A stretch of DNA of 64,000 nt, taken from NCBI GenBank assembly GCA_016787565.1, contig JAEUUG010000008.1:1-64000 (forward strand), read 5' to 3'. Made by a program: the position numbers and the translations under genes. Within the stretch, counting starts at the first letter, position 1. Each line of letters starts with the position of its first letter. The notes beneath the pieces are model-generated. The model was not told the origin of the DNA. It saw nothing but the letters and a program-made list of their open reading frames with translations, and searched no databases. The stretch comes from Cyclobacteriaceae bacterium. Its GTDB lineage: Bacteria; Bacteroidota; Bacteroidia; Cytophagales; Cyclobacteriaceae. This document shows, piece by piece, positions 7,477-17,647 of the stretch.

Positions 7477-7782
7477 TCAATTGAAAACCTGATGCTGATA
7501 GATTGAGAGTTCTATTGCGCTACCTTTCACCGGATGATAAGAGGGTTGATATTTCAAGTATCCGAAAAATTGTAGTTCGCGGATTACCTTGTGGTAGGTA
7601 GCCTTCGACCTAATGCGCGATGCGCTCATTAGCCGCCTTCGTGAAATATGGTAGGGACGCTGAAAGTTGCTGGTGATCCAGGCATGGCACAATGCCATGA
7701 ACAATGAGATGTGCACTGGTTTCAAGCGATTATCCGAAGCCGCTCTGTTAAAATAGTCGGTAAGTTGCTGCAACCTATCCAT
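7477..7782 (-). CDS. Small winged-helix protein, paired with an HTH gene
   Basis: The 101-residue protein is the paralogue of the one at 7053-7358. It has an N-terminal helix (LQQLTDYFNRAASD), the ISRRRLMSASRIRSKATYHK recognition region and FGYLKYQPSYHPVKGS. Its ATG follows the stop codon of the HTH gene at 7783 without a gap (TAG-ATG), so the two are certainly co-translated. The pair probably works as a small regulatory unit. No enzymatic motif is present. Confidence 0.7.
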   Translation of the reverse strand: MDRLQQLTDYFNRAASDNRLKPVHISLFMALCHAWITSNFQRPYHISRRRLMSASRIRSKATYHKVIRELQFFGYLKYQPSYHPVKGSAIELSIYQHQVFN

Positions 7783-8076
7783 CTATCGTGGAGCCATGTT
7801 CTTTTCCAGCAGGTTTACAATCTCATCGTACTTGTAGAAGACAATGCTCCCCACTTTGGAATATGAAAGGGTGCCGTTTACCCGGAGGTTCTGCAAGGTT
7901 CCGGCTGAAACACCCAACATTTTACGCACTTCCGCGGAGCGGAGCCATTCTCTGACGGGCTGTCCTTTTTGTTCGGATATAAGTATTCTGAGTTCCGCTA
8001 ACAGTTCGGTCTTGAATTTTTCCAGATCTCCAACAGTGAGTAACTGGTCCCTGTGGATAGCATTTCTTTCTTCCAT
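7783..8076 (-). CDS. Helix-turn-helix protein, paralogue of 6697-6990
   Basis: This 97-residue protein has the same plan as the one at 6697: a helical N-terminus, then REWLRSAEVRKMLGVSAGTL, QNLRVNGTLSYSKVG and SIVFYKYDEI. It is followed with no gap by the small winged-helix gene. A perfect 18-bp palindrome lies 51 bp upstream of the ATG and is a good candidate for its own operator. The duplication of both members of the pair suggests two copies of one regulatory module, one copy now split and inverted. Confidence 0.8.
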   Translation of the reverse strand: MEERNAIHRDQLLTVGDLEKFKTELLAELRILISEQKGQPVREWLRSAEVRKMLGVSAGTLQNLRVNGTLSYSKVGSIVFYKYDEIVNLLEKNMAPR

Positions 8077-8127
8077 TGGATTTGATATTGCATAGCGAAG
8101 ATGTTAGAGGTTGACGGAAGAAATTCA

Positions 8128-8145
8128 CAAGTTGGTACCAACTTG
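8128..8145. promoter_or_regulatory. Perfect 18-bp palindrome, probable operator
   Basis: CAAGTTGGTACCAACTTG reads identically on both strands. It is 51 bp upstream of the HTH gene at 8076, where a dimeric regulator would be expected to bind. A further TTGG follows, extending the repeat pattern. Confidence 0.6.
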
Positions 8146-8416
8146 GTATTAAAAAAGTGAGCACCCAGGTTCACTTTACACAGCATCAAAAAATATGAAC
8201 ACCTGTTTCGTGGTATTCGATGACAAACGATTTGAATTGTTGTTAAGGTTCAAAGTTCTTCTAGGGAAAAATTGCCCAAGTCGGACAAAGATGTTATATT
8301 TGATATGAATTTGCAGTCACCCGAGATCGTTAATTCGTTGGTGAGTCATCTGGTGAGTACCCGATTTTATCACCTTTAAAATACTGAAAATCAAGCATTG
8401 TGAGTCAGGGTTCATT

Positions 8417-8434
8417 TCCCTCCTCCTCTGCCAA
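8417..8434 (+). repeat. Left attachment site (attL), 18-bp direct repeat
   Basis: The left copy of TCCCTCCTCCTCTGCCAA ends in GCCA like a tRNA 3' end, and the preceding bases (CAGGG-TTCATTT-CCCTC) can form a T-arm-like hairpin. No complete cloverleaf could be drawn upstream. Weak similarity to the right flank continues outward (ATTG, AGT, AGG). Confidence 0.7.
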
Positions 8435-8441
8435 TAATAAC

Positions 8442-8496
8442 ATAAACCAGCTATAACGAACTGATAACCAGTTCTTTGTAGGTGGTTTATTTTTTT
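8442..8496 (+). terminator. Nested hairpin followed by T-run just inside attL
   Basis: ATAAACCA (8442-8449) pairs with TGGTTTAT (8483-8490), and GAACTG (8458-8463) pairs with CAGTTC (8469-8474) inside it. A run of Ts to 8496 follows directly. It lies 8 bp after attL, mirroring the strong terminator after attR. Confidence 0.5.
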
Positions 8497-8497
8497 G

Positions 8498-8520
8498 GGA
8501 GTGACATGTAGGGGTGACAA
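8498..8520 (+). repeat. Left copy of doubled GGRGTGACA repeat
   Basis: The stretch holds GGAGTGACA and GGGGTGACA a few bases apart. The same arrangement, differing by one base and one indel, is at 23283-23306. The position inside both ends suggests recombinase or excisionase arm-binding sites. Confidence 0.6.
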
Positions 8521-8533
8521 TGCCATGATTTCC

Positions 8534-9163
8534 CTATCGCGGAATTAATCTATAATCATCAGGTTTCAGACTTTCAACTACAGACAGCGATCTGATGTAT
8601 CTACTAATGATGCGTAGTGAAGTCTGGTACATCTCAAGACTAATACAGGATGGGTTGCTAAACTTTCCATTAATAAGATCAACATAAAAACCTTTCTTCT
8701 TTTGGTCGTCAGCACTGTCCCACCACTTCTCTTCTTGATCATTTCCAAAGAACAAGTCTGCAATATCCATAATTGAGTTAGGGAGTTTCGACTTCCTGTC
8801 TTTGGCGAAGGCGGTGATCAGCAGAGAAGTGACTTTCGTCATCCCTATAACTTCTTTTCCTGTTATGTGCTTTGTTGAATGCTTTCTAAAGTATGGCTCG
8901 ATTTCAAATTCAAGTTGAATATCAAAATACACAGCCAATAGAACGTAGCCTTTTACGCACTCTTCACCTGATAAAACAAGCAAGGAGTTAGCAGTACCAT
9001 ACCTCTTGTCAGCATCAGCAATTTTTTGTGCAGACGTGTAAAGTGAATTAGCATTTTCGAAACAGTCCCTAATGCCCTGATACGTTATCACTCTATTCAT
9101 TTGATAGTATCGGGAATTCATTTCCTTAATCTTTTGAAGATCAGCAGTAGATTTTTTGTTCAT
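8534..9163 (-). CDS. AbiV-family abortive infection protein
   Basis: The 209-residue protein matches the AbiV/HEPN-like pattern: an N-terminal GIRDCFENANSLYTSAQKI, then GTANSLLVLSGEECVKGYVL, a variable middle, and KKKGFYVDLINGKFSNPS near the end. AbiV proteins give abortive-infection phage resistance in lactococci by blocking phage translation; relatives are common in defence islands. It is the first gene inside the left end of the island and is transcribed towards attL, divergent from the restriction genes 91 bp away. The family call is good; activity is inferred. Confidence 0.78.
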   Translation of the reverse strand: MNKKSTADLQKIKEMNSRYYQMNRVITYQGIRDCFENANSLYTSAQKIADADKRYGTANSLLVLSGEECVKGYVLLAVYFDIQLEFEIEPYFRKHSTKHITGKEVIGMTKVTSLLITAFAKDRKSKLPNSIMDIADLFFGNDQEEKWWDSADDQKKKGFYVDLINGKFSNPSCISLEMYQTSLRIISRYIRSLSVVESLKPDDYRLIPR

Positions 9164-9254
9164 TTCAGTGCAACCATAAGTGTGAGAATCTCATGAGAAG
9201 GGGCAGGAAATCGGTTTAATTACGTATTTTTCCATACCAAATTCCCTTGCCTTA

Positions 9255-12200
9255 ATGAGTTCAGATAATCCTATTCTAAATGGCCCATACGATGAACCGC
9301 AACTTCACTATGACACCGACAGTGAAGGTAGTTTAGATTACAGTAATGTTGTTAAAGGAAGAAGAATTTTTAAACCTGATTCGGCTGTAATCCCTACAAG
9401 ACAAACGGGACAAAAAGAAGTCTTTGAATGGAATGATGATGCAGCCGAGTACGTAACACACATCATAAATCTGTGCCGTAAAGAGATCGGCAAATGGAGA
9501 GAAGAGAAGTATCCTAACACTACACGAATCACCAAAGAACTTTTAAACTTTTGGTTTCTCAACCCTGAAAGGATCGTTACTAAAAAACTTTTCTTCGCAC
9601 AACAGGAAGCAGTAGAAACCGCTATTTGGATTAATGAGGTAGCTGAGAAATCAAATGCAGGTCAGCATATTTTGAATCTTCTCCGACATGGTCAACAAAC
9701 GGTGAGTGATTCTGCTGATGATCAGTTGCCCCGGATAGCATTTAAGATGGCAACAGGTTCAGGTAAAACCGTTGTTATGGCTTGTCTCATTCTTTATCAC
9801 TATTCTAATCGTCAAGAATACAGGAACGACACAAGGTTTGCCGACTACTTTTTGATTGTTGCTCCGGGAGTAACAATTAAAGACCGTTTAGGAGTGTTGT
9901 TTGTTGACACCAAGAATAAAAATCCCAAAGACATCCAAGATTATTACCGTGTTCGAGGTCTTGTTCCTCAGAACTTGGATAGCATGTTGGAGAGTCTTAA
10001 CGCAAGGCTTGTGATAACTAACTACCATACATTCGAACCTAAAATTCTCCAAGGAAATAAAAGAAGTCCCTTTGATGGAAAAGTAAATTTGAAGGGAGAG
10101 AAAATTGACACCGACAATAAGGAAGATTTCGCACAGGTAGTAAAGCGTACCATCGGTAAATTCAAATCAGGAAGTCGGATTTTGATCTTGAATGATGAAG
10201 CGCACCATTGTTACTTACCCAAATCAAAAACTAAGACAACGGACAATGAAGAAAGCGATGAGAACGTAAGAGCAGCCGTTTGGTTTTCCGGTCTTCGTGA
10301 AATAAGCAAGAAGTTTAAACTTCAAAGTGTATACGATCTTTCAGCTACACCTTATTACTTAACGGGATCGGGCTATCCTCCGTATAGTTTATTCCCTTGG
10401 GTAGTCTCTGATTTCGGTTTGATAGAAGCGATTGAAAGTGGATTAGTCAAGATTCCATTCCTTCCTGAGAGTGATAACACACAAGAATTAAGTATGCCGG
10501 TTTTGCGTAATCTCTATGATCACGTAAAAGAGGAACTTCCAAGGAAAGGTCAGCGCAAAAAGAAAAGCGAAGCAGCAGCAGAGGGAACAAAACTCAAAGA
10601 ACTTCCTCCACGTCTGCCATCGATTGTTAAAGGAGCATTGGATCAATTCTACAATCACTATGTAGATTACTTCAATGGTATGCGCAAGCATAGCGAAGAA
10701 AAATCAAACATCTTTTCTGCACCACCCGTATTCATCGCAGTATGCAATAATACATCCGTTTCAAAAGAGGTTTATAAATACATTGCTGGTTATGAATACG
10801 AAACCGAAGAAGGCAATATTGTAACAGTTCAGGGTGCGAAGGAATTGTTCTCAAATTATGATATGGTTACTAAGAGGCCATTGAAGAGGCCACCGACTCT
10901 GTTGATTGATAGTGATGCTTTGGAAAATGCAGGTCAGGTCAATGAGGACTTCAAGAAAATATTCGAATCTGAGATTGAGGAATTTAAAAAAGATTACGCA
11001 CGAGTTCACGGTCAGGGTAGCACTGAAAATATAACGGATGCAGAGATATTGCGTGAAGTCGTGAACACGGTTGGCAAACAAGGCAAATTAGGAGCGCATA
11101 TCCGTTGCGTGGTTTCCGTTTCTATGTTAACGGAGGGTTGGGATGCTAATACGGTTACTCACATTATGGGTCTTCGTGCTTTCGGTTCCCAACTCCTGTG
11201 TGAGCAAGTAGCCGGACGTGCTTTAAGGAGAATGAATTATTTCTTGCAAGGTTATGATAAAGATGGAAGTCCGACCAACGACAAACGAAAAATAGTCATA
11301 GAAAAATTTCCACCGGAATACGCTCACATCATCGGTGTTCCTTTCAAATTGTTTAAGGGAGGTACATCCGAACCTCCACCTACTCCTGTTGATCTGACCC
11401 ACATTGCAGCCTTGCCAGAAAGACAGAAAGAAATGGAGATAGAGTTTCCTAATGTCGTTGGATACCGTGTTGAGAATTATGATGGTGAGATCAAATCAGA
11501 TTTCAGTAAAATTGAAAATTACGAGATTGATGGCTCTCGATTTCCTGTAGAGACTATAATGACGAGTCCAATATCTCCAAACGAAGAGAAATTGCAAGTA
11601 AAGTCGGTTCTGGAAAAACGAGATAAGGAATTGCTATTCGCAATCACCAAGGAACTAATCAAGTACCATTTCAGTGACGAAGATGGCAACCCTAATTTTC
11701 AACGATTTAACAAACTCTTAAATATTGTAGAAGAGTGGTACACCAAGAAAGTAATCCTGCTGAACATTCAAGACCAACGATACAAACGCCTTCTTTACTT
11801 TGACGATCCGAAGAAAATAGTTGACCACATTGCAAGAGGCATTAATCCTCACATTAATACAACCGAACACATACGACCTGTATTCAATTATTACAACAAG
11901 TTTAGTAGTACAAAGTATGTCAATGGGAATACTGTGAAAGACGTATATCCAACAGAAAGAAGTCATGTAAACTACGTGGTGATGGATAGCGAATGGGAAG
12001 GTATTGCAGCCAAAACTCTCGAAGAACTCAAAGTAAAAAGTTACGTCAAAAATCAATTTCTTGGTTTTGCGATTCCATATGTAAAAGATGGGAAGGAAAG
12101 AAATTATTTTCCCGACTTCATTGCACAGGTGAAAGGCAAGGACGGAAAGCAGAAAAATCTTATCATCGAAATTTCCGGGATGAGTAAGGATAAAGCAGAA

Positions 12201-12347
12201 AAGAAGTGGTTTGTTGAGAATCGCTGGATTCCCTCAGTCAACGCTCTCAAGGAAAAGTATGAATACCCGGAATGGCATTTCATCGAGGTAGCAAACGACA
12301 TTCGAAACATAAAGAATCAATTAGCAGAAAAAATTTCCAGCATCTGA
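9255..12347 (+). CDS. Type III-like restriction endonuclease subunit (helicase plus nuclease)
   Basis: The 1030-residue protein is a superfamily 2 helicase with Walker A at 166-172 (ATGSGKT), a DEAH box at 314-317 (NDEAHHC), YDLSATPYY (motif III), and the late motifs MLTEGWDAN, then QVAGRALRR. These match Res subunits, especially the large BPTD_3080-like restriction family. The C-terminal domain has a PD-(D/E)xK-like FPDF and LIIEISG; the usual lysine after the Glu is replaced by Ser, with lysines a few residues later. The product translocates and cuts DNA that lacks the partner methylation. The stop is 1 bp before the Mod gene, so they form one unit. Confidence 0.85.
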   Translation: MSSDNPILNGPYDEPQLHYDTDSEGSLDYSNVVKGRRIFKPDSAVIPTRQTGQKEVFEWNDDAAEYVTHIINLCRKEIGKWREEKYPNTTRITKELLNFWFLNPERIVTKKLFFAQQEAVETAIWINEVAEKSNAGQHILNLLRHGQQTVSDSADDQLPRIAFKMATGSGKTVVMACLILYHYSNRQEYRNDTRFADYFLIVAPGVTIKDRLGVLFVDTKNKNPKDIQDYYRVRGLVPQNLDSMLESLNARLVITNYHTFEPKILQGNKRSPFDGKVNLKGEKIDTDNKEDFAQVVKRTIGKFKSGSRILILNDEAHHCYLPKSKTKTTDNEESDENVRAAVWFSGLREISKKFKLQSVYDLSATPYYLTGSGYPPYSLFPWVVSDFGLIEAIESGLVKIPFLPESDNTQELSMPVLRNLYDHVKEELPRKGQRKKKSEAAAEGTKLKELPPRLPSIVKGALDQFYNHYVDYFNGMRKHSEEKSNIFSAPPVFIAVCNNTSVSKEVYKYIAGYEYETEEGNIVTVQGAKELFSNYDMVTKRPLKRPPTLLIDSDALENAGQVNEDFKKIFESEIEEFKKDYARVHGQGSTENITDAEILREVVNTVGKQGKLGAHIRCVVSVSMLTEGWDANTVTHIMGLRAFGSQLLCEQVAGRALRRMNYFLQGYDKDGSPTNDKRKIVIEKFPPEYAHIIGVPFKLFKGGTSEPPPTPVDLTHIAALPERQKEMEIEFPNVVGYRVENYDGEIKSDFSKIENYEIDGSRFPVETIMTSPISPNEEKLQVKSVLEKRDKELLFAITKELIKYHFSDEDGNPNFQRFNKLLNIVEEWYTKKVILLNIQDQRYKRLLYFDDPKKIVDHIARGINPHINTTEHIRPVFNYYNKFSSTKYVNGNTVKDVYPTERSHVNYVVMDSEWEGIAAKTLEELKVKSYVKNQFLGFAIPYVKDGKERNYFPDFIAQVKGKDGKQKNLIIEISGMSKDKAEKKWFVENRWIPSVNALKEKYEYPEWHFIEVANDIRNIKNQLAEKISSI

Positions 12348-12348
12348 T

Positions 12349-14898
12349 ATGGCAAAAAAAATAGAATCCATAAAGCACAAATCTGATAAACGTGCTCACA
12401 TTCCATCCAAAGAGGAAGCGGGGTACGAAGATGCAAACGAAAAAGTAAGTAAAGGAAAAAAGGTATTGGAATTGCCTAAGAATCCCGTTGTCCATCGTGG
12501 ACAAGACCCCGAACTATTTTGGTTGAACAAATACGGCAACGATGATCGTGACAATGTTTTGAAGGTTGACATACGAAGCCTTTATAGGCATGAGCATATT
12601 GCCCCTGAAACCTTGATTAAGAATCTATATAAAGTTACAGAAGAAAAATCGGATCAATTTGATCTATTCACTGTTAATGAACTTTTTGGAAATGCACTTG
12701 ACAAAGATGAATTAGAAAAAGTGAGTGAATATTATCACCATCAAGACGGCTGGACAAACAGGCTAATACAGGGAGATAGTCATCTTGTAATGACAAGTTT
12801 ATTGGAGCGTGAAGGTATGGCGGGGCAAGTGCAATCTGTCTATTTTGACCCACCGTATGGAATTAAGTATGGTAGCAATTGGCAGGTTAAGTTAAACAAT
12901 AGGGAAGTTAAAGACGGAAGCGATGATGCTCTTGCGGGAGAGCCAGAAGTGATAAAGGCTTTCAGAGACACATGGGAGTTAGGAATTCATTCTTACTTGT
13001 CCTATTTGCGAGATCGACTCTTAATTGCGAAAGAATTATTAACAGAAAGTGGCTCTTGCTTTATTCAGATTAGTGATGAAAATGTTCACTTAGTACGAAG
13101 CATTATGGATGAAGTATTTGGAAGCCAAAACTTTGTCAGCTTGATTGCCTTTACTACTACAAGTGGATTCCCCAGTAAGACTCTTAGTCGAGCAGGTGAC
13201 TACATAATTTGGTATGCCAAGGACATAGAGAAAATAAAGTATAGACAGTTGTACAGGGAAAAGTCTGTTGGTGATGAAGGGGCTACAAAGTATCGCCCAA
13301 TTAATAGTTATTCCTCTGTTGCAAAGGGAATTTTTTCGAATGACGAGTTTGCAAGTATCGATTCAGTTACCTCTCAAGGTGAAACAGGCTCGGATCAAAT
13401 GTTTGAATTCAAGGGTAAAACTTTCAACCCCCCCAAAGGGATGCATTGGAAGACCTCTGTTGCAGGCCTAAAGAGACTTGCTGAAAAGAATAGATTGGTT
13501 TTAGAAGGGAATTCACTAAGATTCGTAAGACTATTAAGTGACTATCCAGTGTTTCCAATAAATAACCTTTGGACTGATGTAGGTGGAGTTCAAAACCGTG
13601 TTGATGGAAAAATATATGTTGTTCAAACAGCAGCAGAAACAATTCAACGTTGTATTCTAATGACCACTGACCCCGGTGATTTAGTTCTTGATCCGACTAT
13701 GGGCAGTGCGACCACTGCATATGTCGCAGAGCAATGGGGCAGACGATGGATCACAATTGACACAAGTAGGATTGCAATGAATATTGGAAAGCAACGATTA
13801 ATGACGGCTGTTTTTCCATACTATAAATTGTATGACCAAAGAGATGCCGACATTAGGCAGGGTTTTATATACAAGACCGTGCCGCATGTTACTCTAAAGT
13901 GTCTGGCAAATGATGAGCCTCCATCTACTGAGACTTTGTTTGATCAACCTGAACAGGATAGAAAACTCTTGAGGGTAAGCGGGCCATTTACAGTTGAAAC
14001 GCTTCAAAACTTCGAACCGGTTAGCCCGCAGACGTTAGATGACGAAGTAAGAGTTAATGAGGAAGAAGGAGCATTTGAAGAAGTGATTAAGCAGCATCTT
14101 TTGAGTGCTGGCATCAAGAATGGTCGAAAGGATCAAATGGTTGTTTTCAGAAGTGTTGAATTGCTGAGTCACACTTACCTTCATGCGGAAGGATTCTACA
14201 TGAATGGTGTGGGTGAGAAAAAGGCATACTTCCACATCGGCCCAAAATTCGGAACGGTTAGCAAGAATGCAGTTAATGAGGCCGTCAAAGAATGCCGGGC
14301 ACGAGGTGACGCAGGTTGGTTAATTATTCTCGGATTCAGTTTTGAAAGCGATATTGAGGGCAGTACTCAAACCACAAGTATGGGGAAATTCGAAGTTACT
14401 AAATGCAGAATTCATGATGACCTTTTACAGGAGGGACTTAAAAAGAAGCCAGCCAAATCGGCTGCGAGTTTTGTAACCATTGGGGAACCGGACATTGAAA
14501 TCGTGAAGGCCGGCAAAGAGATTAAAGTCGAAATCAAAGGACTCGATATTTATGACCCAATTAAAGACGAAGTAAAACCCCGTGATGTGCATGAGATTGC
14601 GTATTGGATGGTAGATGATGATTACGATGGAAGCAATTTCGTAGTTAAGCAGGTGCTCTTCTGTGGTGGTGATAAATCTGAATTTGATAAATGGAAGAAG
14701 GGACTGGAAAATCTTGCCAAGGATGGAACGAAATCTAAACTTGAAAAGACTTTAAAAATTGAAATTGACGATGATGCTTTTGATCGCTTGTACGGTCATA
14801 TCTCTCACCCGATAGAAGTTAAGAAGAAGGGACAGAAAATTGCAGTACGGATAATTAGCCAGTTTGGGGAAGAATCGACAAAGGTGTTAATCGCATAG
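12349..14898 (+). CDS. Type III-like DNA adenine methyltransferase (Mod)
   Basis: The 849-residue protein carries motif IV DPPY at 167-170 ([12 protein letters not shown]) and the SAM-binding motif near 445 ([20 protein letters not shown]), in the order IV then I, which is the beta-class order typical of type III Mod and related N6-adenine methyltransferases. The C-terminal 300 residues are not part of the methyltransferase fold and probably carry DNA-recognition or subunit contacts. It protects host sites from the upstream Res. The 1-bp gap from the Res gene shows tight coupling. Confidence 0.88.
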   Translation: MAKKIESIKHKSDKRAHIPSKEEAGYEDANEKVSKGKKVLELPKNPVVHRGQDPELFWLNKYGNDDRDNVLKVDIRSLYRHEHIAPETLIKNLYKVTEEKSDQFDLFTVNELFGNALDKDELEKVSEYYHHQDGWTNRLIQGDSHLVMTSLLEREGMAGQVQSVYFDPPYGIKYGSNWQVKLNNREVKDGSDDALAGEPEVIKAFRDTWELGIHSYLSYLRDRLLIAKELLTESGSCFIQISDENVHLVRSIMDEVFGSQNFVSLIAFTTTSGFPSKTLSRAGDYIIWYAKDIEKIKYRQLYREKSVGDEGATKYRPINSYSSVAKGIFSNDEFASIDSVTSQGETGSDQMFEFKGKTFNPPKGMHWKTSVAGLKRLAEKNRLVLEGNSLRFVRLLSDYPVFPINNLWTDVGGVQNRVDGKIYVVQTAAETIQRCILMTTDPGDLVLDPTMGSATTAYVAEQWGRRWITIDTSRIAMNIGKQRLMTAVFPYYKLYDQRDADIRQGFIYKTVPHVTLKCLANDEPPSTETLFDQPEQDRKLLRVSGPFTVETLQNFEPVSPQTLDDEVRVNEEEGAFEEVIKQHLLSAGIKNGRKDQMVVFRSVELLSHTYLHAEGFYMNGVGEKKAYFHIGPKFGTVSKNAVNEAVKECRARGDAGWLIILGFSFESDIEGSTQTTSMGKFEVTKCRIHDDLLQEGLKKKPAKSAASFVTIGEPDIEIVKAGKEIKVEIKGLDIYDPIKDEVKPRDVHEIAYWMVDDDYDGSNFVVKQVLFCGGDKSEFDKWKKGLENLAKDGTKSKLEKTLKIEIDDDAFDRLYGHISHPIEVKKKGQKIAVRIISQFGEESTKVLIA

Positions 14899-14953
14899 TT
14901 GGCTACCATAAGTTTGGTAACCGTAGGATTGCTCCAAAGTAACCCGAACGCAT

Positions 14954-16144
14954 ATGAAAACCTCAGAGTTCAAAGAACATGTAATTTTCGAGAAGTTAGG
15001 TCAACTTGAAACGCGAGTCCATGATAAGGAGAGTGCGGAAAAAGTTGATATTGAAAATTTAGACTTCTTAAAGGCTTCATGTTCATTCATCCGAAATCAA
15101 CTTGACAAGTCGTTAACAATTCTTATCAATATAGTTGACCTCACTACAGTTGCAAACGAGTTGGATGGTGCACTCACAAATCTAAATGCTTTTCTTGGTG
15201 ATAATAGTAATTTAGGACATCTAAATAACGCTTCAAATAATCTATACTCTGCAATATCTAAAGCAAGAAGTTTTCCCGTTCCAAATGCTGATGGAAATTT
15301 TAGCTTTTCGCAAATCATTAATGATTTCAAAAGTCTGGTTGATCAGAAGCTGAAAGAATTCAATGCTTCTGCACAGGCAATAGATTCCACGATTGGGGTC
15401 ATTAATCAAAACTTGAAAGAAAGACAAGAAGGTATTGACACAGTTAATAAGATAATTGGTGAGAAGCAATTGTTAGTTGATAGTCTCAACACTACATTTC
15501 AAAGTGGCTTTGATCAAATTAAATCAACAGAGGCCACAAAGTTCGAAGAACTTAGAAATAATTTCAAGAAAGATGTGGACAACTCAATAAAGGCGATAGA
15601 TGATTCCACAAAAGATTTAATAGGTCGCCTCAACACCAAAGAGACAGAAGCAAAGAAACTGGTTAATGTAATCGGCAATGTTGGAGCAACTGGTAATTAC
15701 CAACAGGTAGCTGATGCCAACAGAAAAGCAGCAAATCTTTGGAGGAACATTGCTATTGGTTTCATGTCCTTGCTGGCAGGGATTCTTGTGTATACCATCT
15801 GGAAGATCGATACAAAAGAATACGACTGGCAAATGGCATTAGTCCGAATTCTTTCAGCACTGGTCTTGACTTATCCCGCCACTTATGCCGCAAGAGAATC
15901 ATCAAAACACAGACAACTTGAGAGCATCAATCGAAGGGCAGAATTAGAACTTGCCTCGATCAATCCATTTATTGAAATATTGGATGATGCTAAGAAACAA
16001 GAAATAAAGGAAAAGTTAGTAGAGAAATACTTTGGAAATAATGAGAGGTCATCCGAAAAGGATAGCGATAAATCTGACGAAGTTTCGATCAACATCGTGG
16101 AGAGGATAATCAAAACTATTAGCAGTGAGTTTTTCAAAAAGTAG
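14954..16144 (+). CDS. Coiled-coil protein with two membrane helices, unknown function
   Basis: In this 396-residue protein, residues 40-235 are predominantly helical with many Asn, Lys and Asp and look like a long coiled coil. Two hydrophobic helices follow at about 265-284 (NIAIGFMSLLAGILVYTIW) and 293-313 (MALVRILSALVLTYP), and then a charged C-terminal tail with EKYFGNNE. No family was recognised. It starts 55 bp after the Mod gene and ends 15 bp before the AAA-TOPRIM gene, so it is probably co-transcribed with both. A membrane-anchored partner of the ATPase is plausible but inferred. Confidence 0.75.
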   Translation: MKTSEFKEHVIFEKLGQLETRVHDKESAEKVDIENLDFLKASCSFIRNQLDKSLTILINIVDLTTVANELDGALTNLNAFLGDNSNLGHLNNASNNLYSAISKARSFPVPNADGNFSFSQIINDFKSLVDQKLKEFNASAQAIDSTIGVINQNLKERQEGIDTVNKIIGEKQLLVDSLNTTFQSGFDQIKSTEATKFEELRNNFKKDVDNSIKAIDDSTKDLIGRLNTKETEAKKLVNVIGNVGATGNYQQVADANRKAANLWRNIAIGFMSLLAGILVYTIWKIDTKEYDWQMALVRILSALVLTYPATYAARESSKHRQLESINRRAELELASINPFIEILDDAKKQEIKEKLVEKYFGNNERSSEKDSDKSDEVSINIVERIIKTISSEFFKK

Positions 16145-16159
16145 TTAATGTAAAGACAG

Positions 16160-17626
16160 ATGCCTGAATCATTATTGGACATTAATGGCTACAATCTTCG
16201 TGCTCTTAATCGGGTGAATATTCTTCTTGGCAAAAATGGTTGTGGTAAGAGTACGCTACTTAGAAGTATTGAGGGCACATTGACGAGTAAAAAGGCGGAG
16301 TATGGGAGCACCGCATATATCACGCCCGAACGAGGTGGTTCGCTAATTGCCAATGTTAACGTGGAACAGAATATCGTCAACGATGCTGGTCACTTAACGG
16401 ATCAGAGAAGAAGAAATCAGCATAACGAATTTAAACAACAGAGCGTAGTCAATTATAGGCTGTTGAAGGAATTAGTTCAGGATGAAATAGAAACGGTTGC
16501 AGCCATTAGGAATGACCATACGATTACATTTGACAGCTACATCGACAAGATCAACGTATTATTGGATAACATAAAGATTGTTCGGGAAAAAAATAAGCGT
16601 TCATTCGCGATTGAAAAGAAAACGGACAATTCCGCTATCAAAGCTGATCAAATAAGTAGTGGAGAATCCGAATTAATTGCTTTGGGCATTGAGTGTCTGA
16701 CTTTCTTTAAGAAGATTGATAATACAAAGTTCAATATCTTGTTTTTAGACGAGCCGGATGTCCATCTCCATCCTGACCTTCAAACTCGGTTAATTATTTT
16801 TTTGAACAAGCTAATAACCGAGAACAATAATTTTCAAGTTATTATCGCAACCCACAGTACAGCGATTTTAGGTGCATGCGGTGAAGACCCTTTAGTTAGT
16901 ATCTCCTTTGCGAAGTCAGGCGACAAGGACATCACATTCCAAAAAATAAGTGACTATCATAGAAATATTCTTCCAGTTTTTGGTGCTCACCCGTTGTCAG
17001 AAGTTTTTAACGCTCGTCCGGTCTTGTTAGTAGAGGGTGAGGATGACGTAAGAATTTGGCAACAAGCAATTAGAACTTCAACTGGTAAGGTTAAGGTTTA
17101 TCCCGTATCAACGGATAGCATTGACAACCTTAATGCATATGAGGTAGAGGTTCAGAAGATAATTTCATCGGTTTATGATACAGCTACTGCATACTCACTT
17201 CGAGACCGGGACGATGAACCAGAAGCAATTGACGATTTGGATAAAGTAATAAGGTTTCGTCTGTCATGTCGCAATGCTGAGAACCTAATTGTAACTAATG
17301 AAGTACTTCAAATTCTTGGTGTTGATTGGCCAACAATGCAACAGAGAATAGACGAATGGGTTAATGATGCAGCAAATCAAGTCCGTCCAGACCATGCCAC
17401 TTTTGTAGCTTTTCGCGATGGAGGTTTTCTGAGAAAGACATTTGACTTTAAGGACATACGAAATGTCTTGATATACTTGTCCAGAAGTCGGAAGCCTTGG
17501 GAGGTTGCGGTCGGTCAGGCAATCGGAAATCTAACATGGAGTGATCAAACCAATTTCACAATTGCGGGGAGCCTAATCAATTTTCTTGGTGAAAAGCTGG
17601 TGAAGAAGCTGATACCAAAAGTTTAA
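16160..17626 (+). CDS. ABC-type AAA ATPase fused to TOPRIM-like nuclease (OLD/PARIS-like)
   Basis: This 488-residue protein begins with an ABC-type ATPase: Walker A at 24-32 (GKNGCGKST), signature ISSGES at 165-170, Walker B with catalytic Glu at 194-198 (LFLDEP), and H-loop THS at 231-233. A second domain from about 285 has TOPRIM-type acidic motifs, LLVEGEDD (E292) and LRDRDDE (D349, D351), followed by a CRNAENL block also seen in DUF4435-like proteins. This is the plan of OLD-family and fused PARIS-like anti-phage ATPases. It lies 15 bp after the coiled-coil membrane protein. All key residues are present, so both activities are likely. The exact subfamily is open. Confidence 0.75.
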   Translation: MPESLLDINGYNLRALNRVNILLGKNGCGKSTLLRSIEGTLTSKKAEYGSTAYITPERGGSLIANVNVEQNIVNDAGHLTDQRRRNQHNEFKQQSVVNYRLLKELVQDEIETVAAIRNDHTITFDSYIDKINVLLDNIKIVREKNKRSFAIEKKTDNSAIKADQISSGESELIALGIECLTFFKKIDNTKFNILFLDEPDVHLHPDLQTRLIIFLNKLITENNNFQVIIATHSTAILGACGEDPLVSISFAKSGDKDITFQKISDYHRNILPVFGAHPLSEVFNARPVLLVEGEDDVRIWQQAIRTSTGKVKVYPVSTDSIDNLNAYEVEVQKIISSVYDTATAYSLRDRDDEPEAIDDLDKVIRFRLSCRNAENLIVTNEVLQILGVDWPTMQQRIDEWVNDAANQVRPDHATFVAFRDGGFLRKTFDFKDIRNVLIYLSRSRKPWEVAVGQAIGNLTWSDQTNFTIAGSLINFLGEKLVKKLIPKV

Positions 17627-17647
17627 GTCACCCAAAACCTCTTACTC

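Noticed and set aside
8330-8433. tRNA or tmRNA ending at the GCCA of attL
   Set aside because: A T-arm-like hairpin can be drawn, but no matching acceptor 5' strand, D-arm or anticodon arm was found, and no tmRNA tag reading frame was seen.
8317-8526. 69-residue minus-strand frame across attL
   Set aside because: It spans the attachment site, hairpin and repeats, has no recognisable domain, and is more likely chance.
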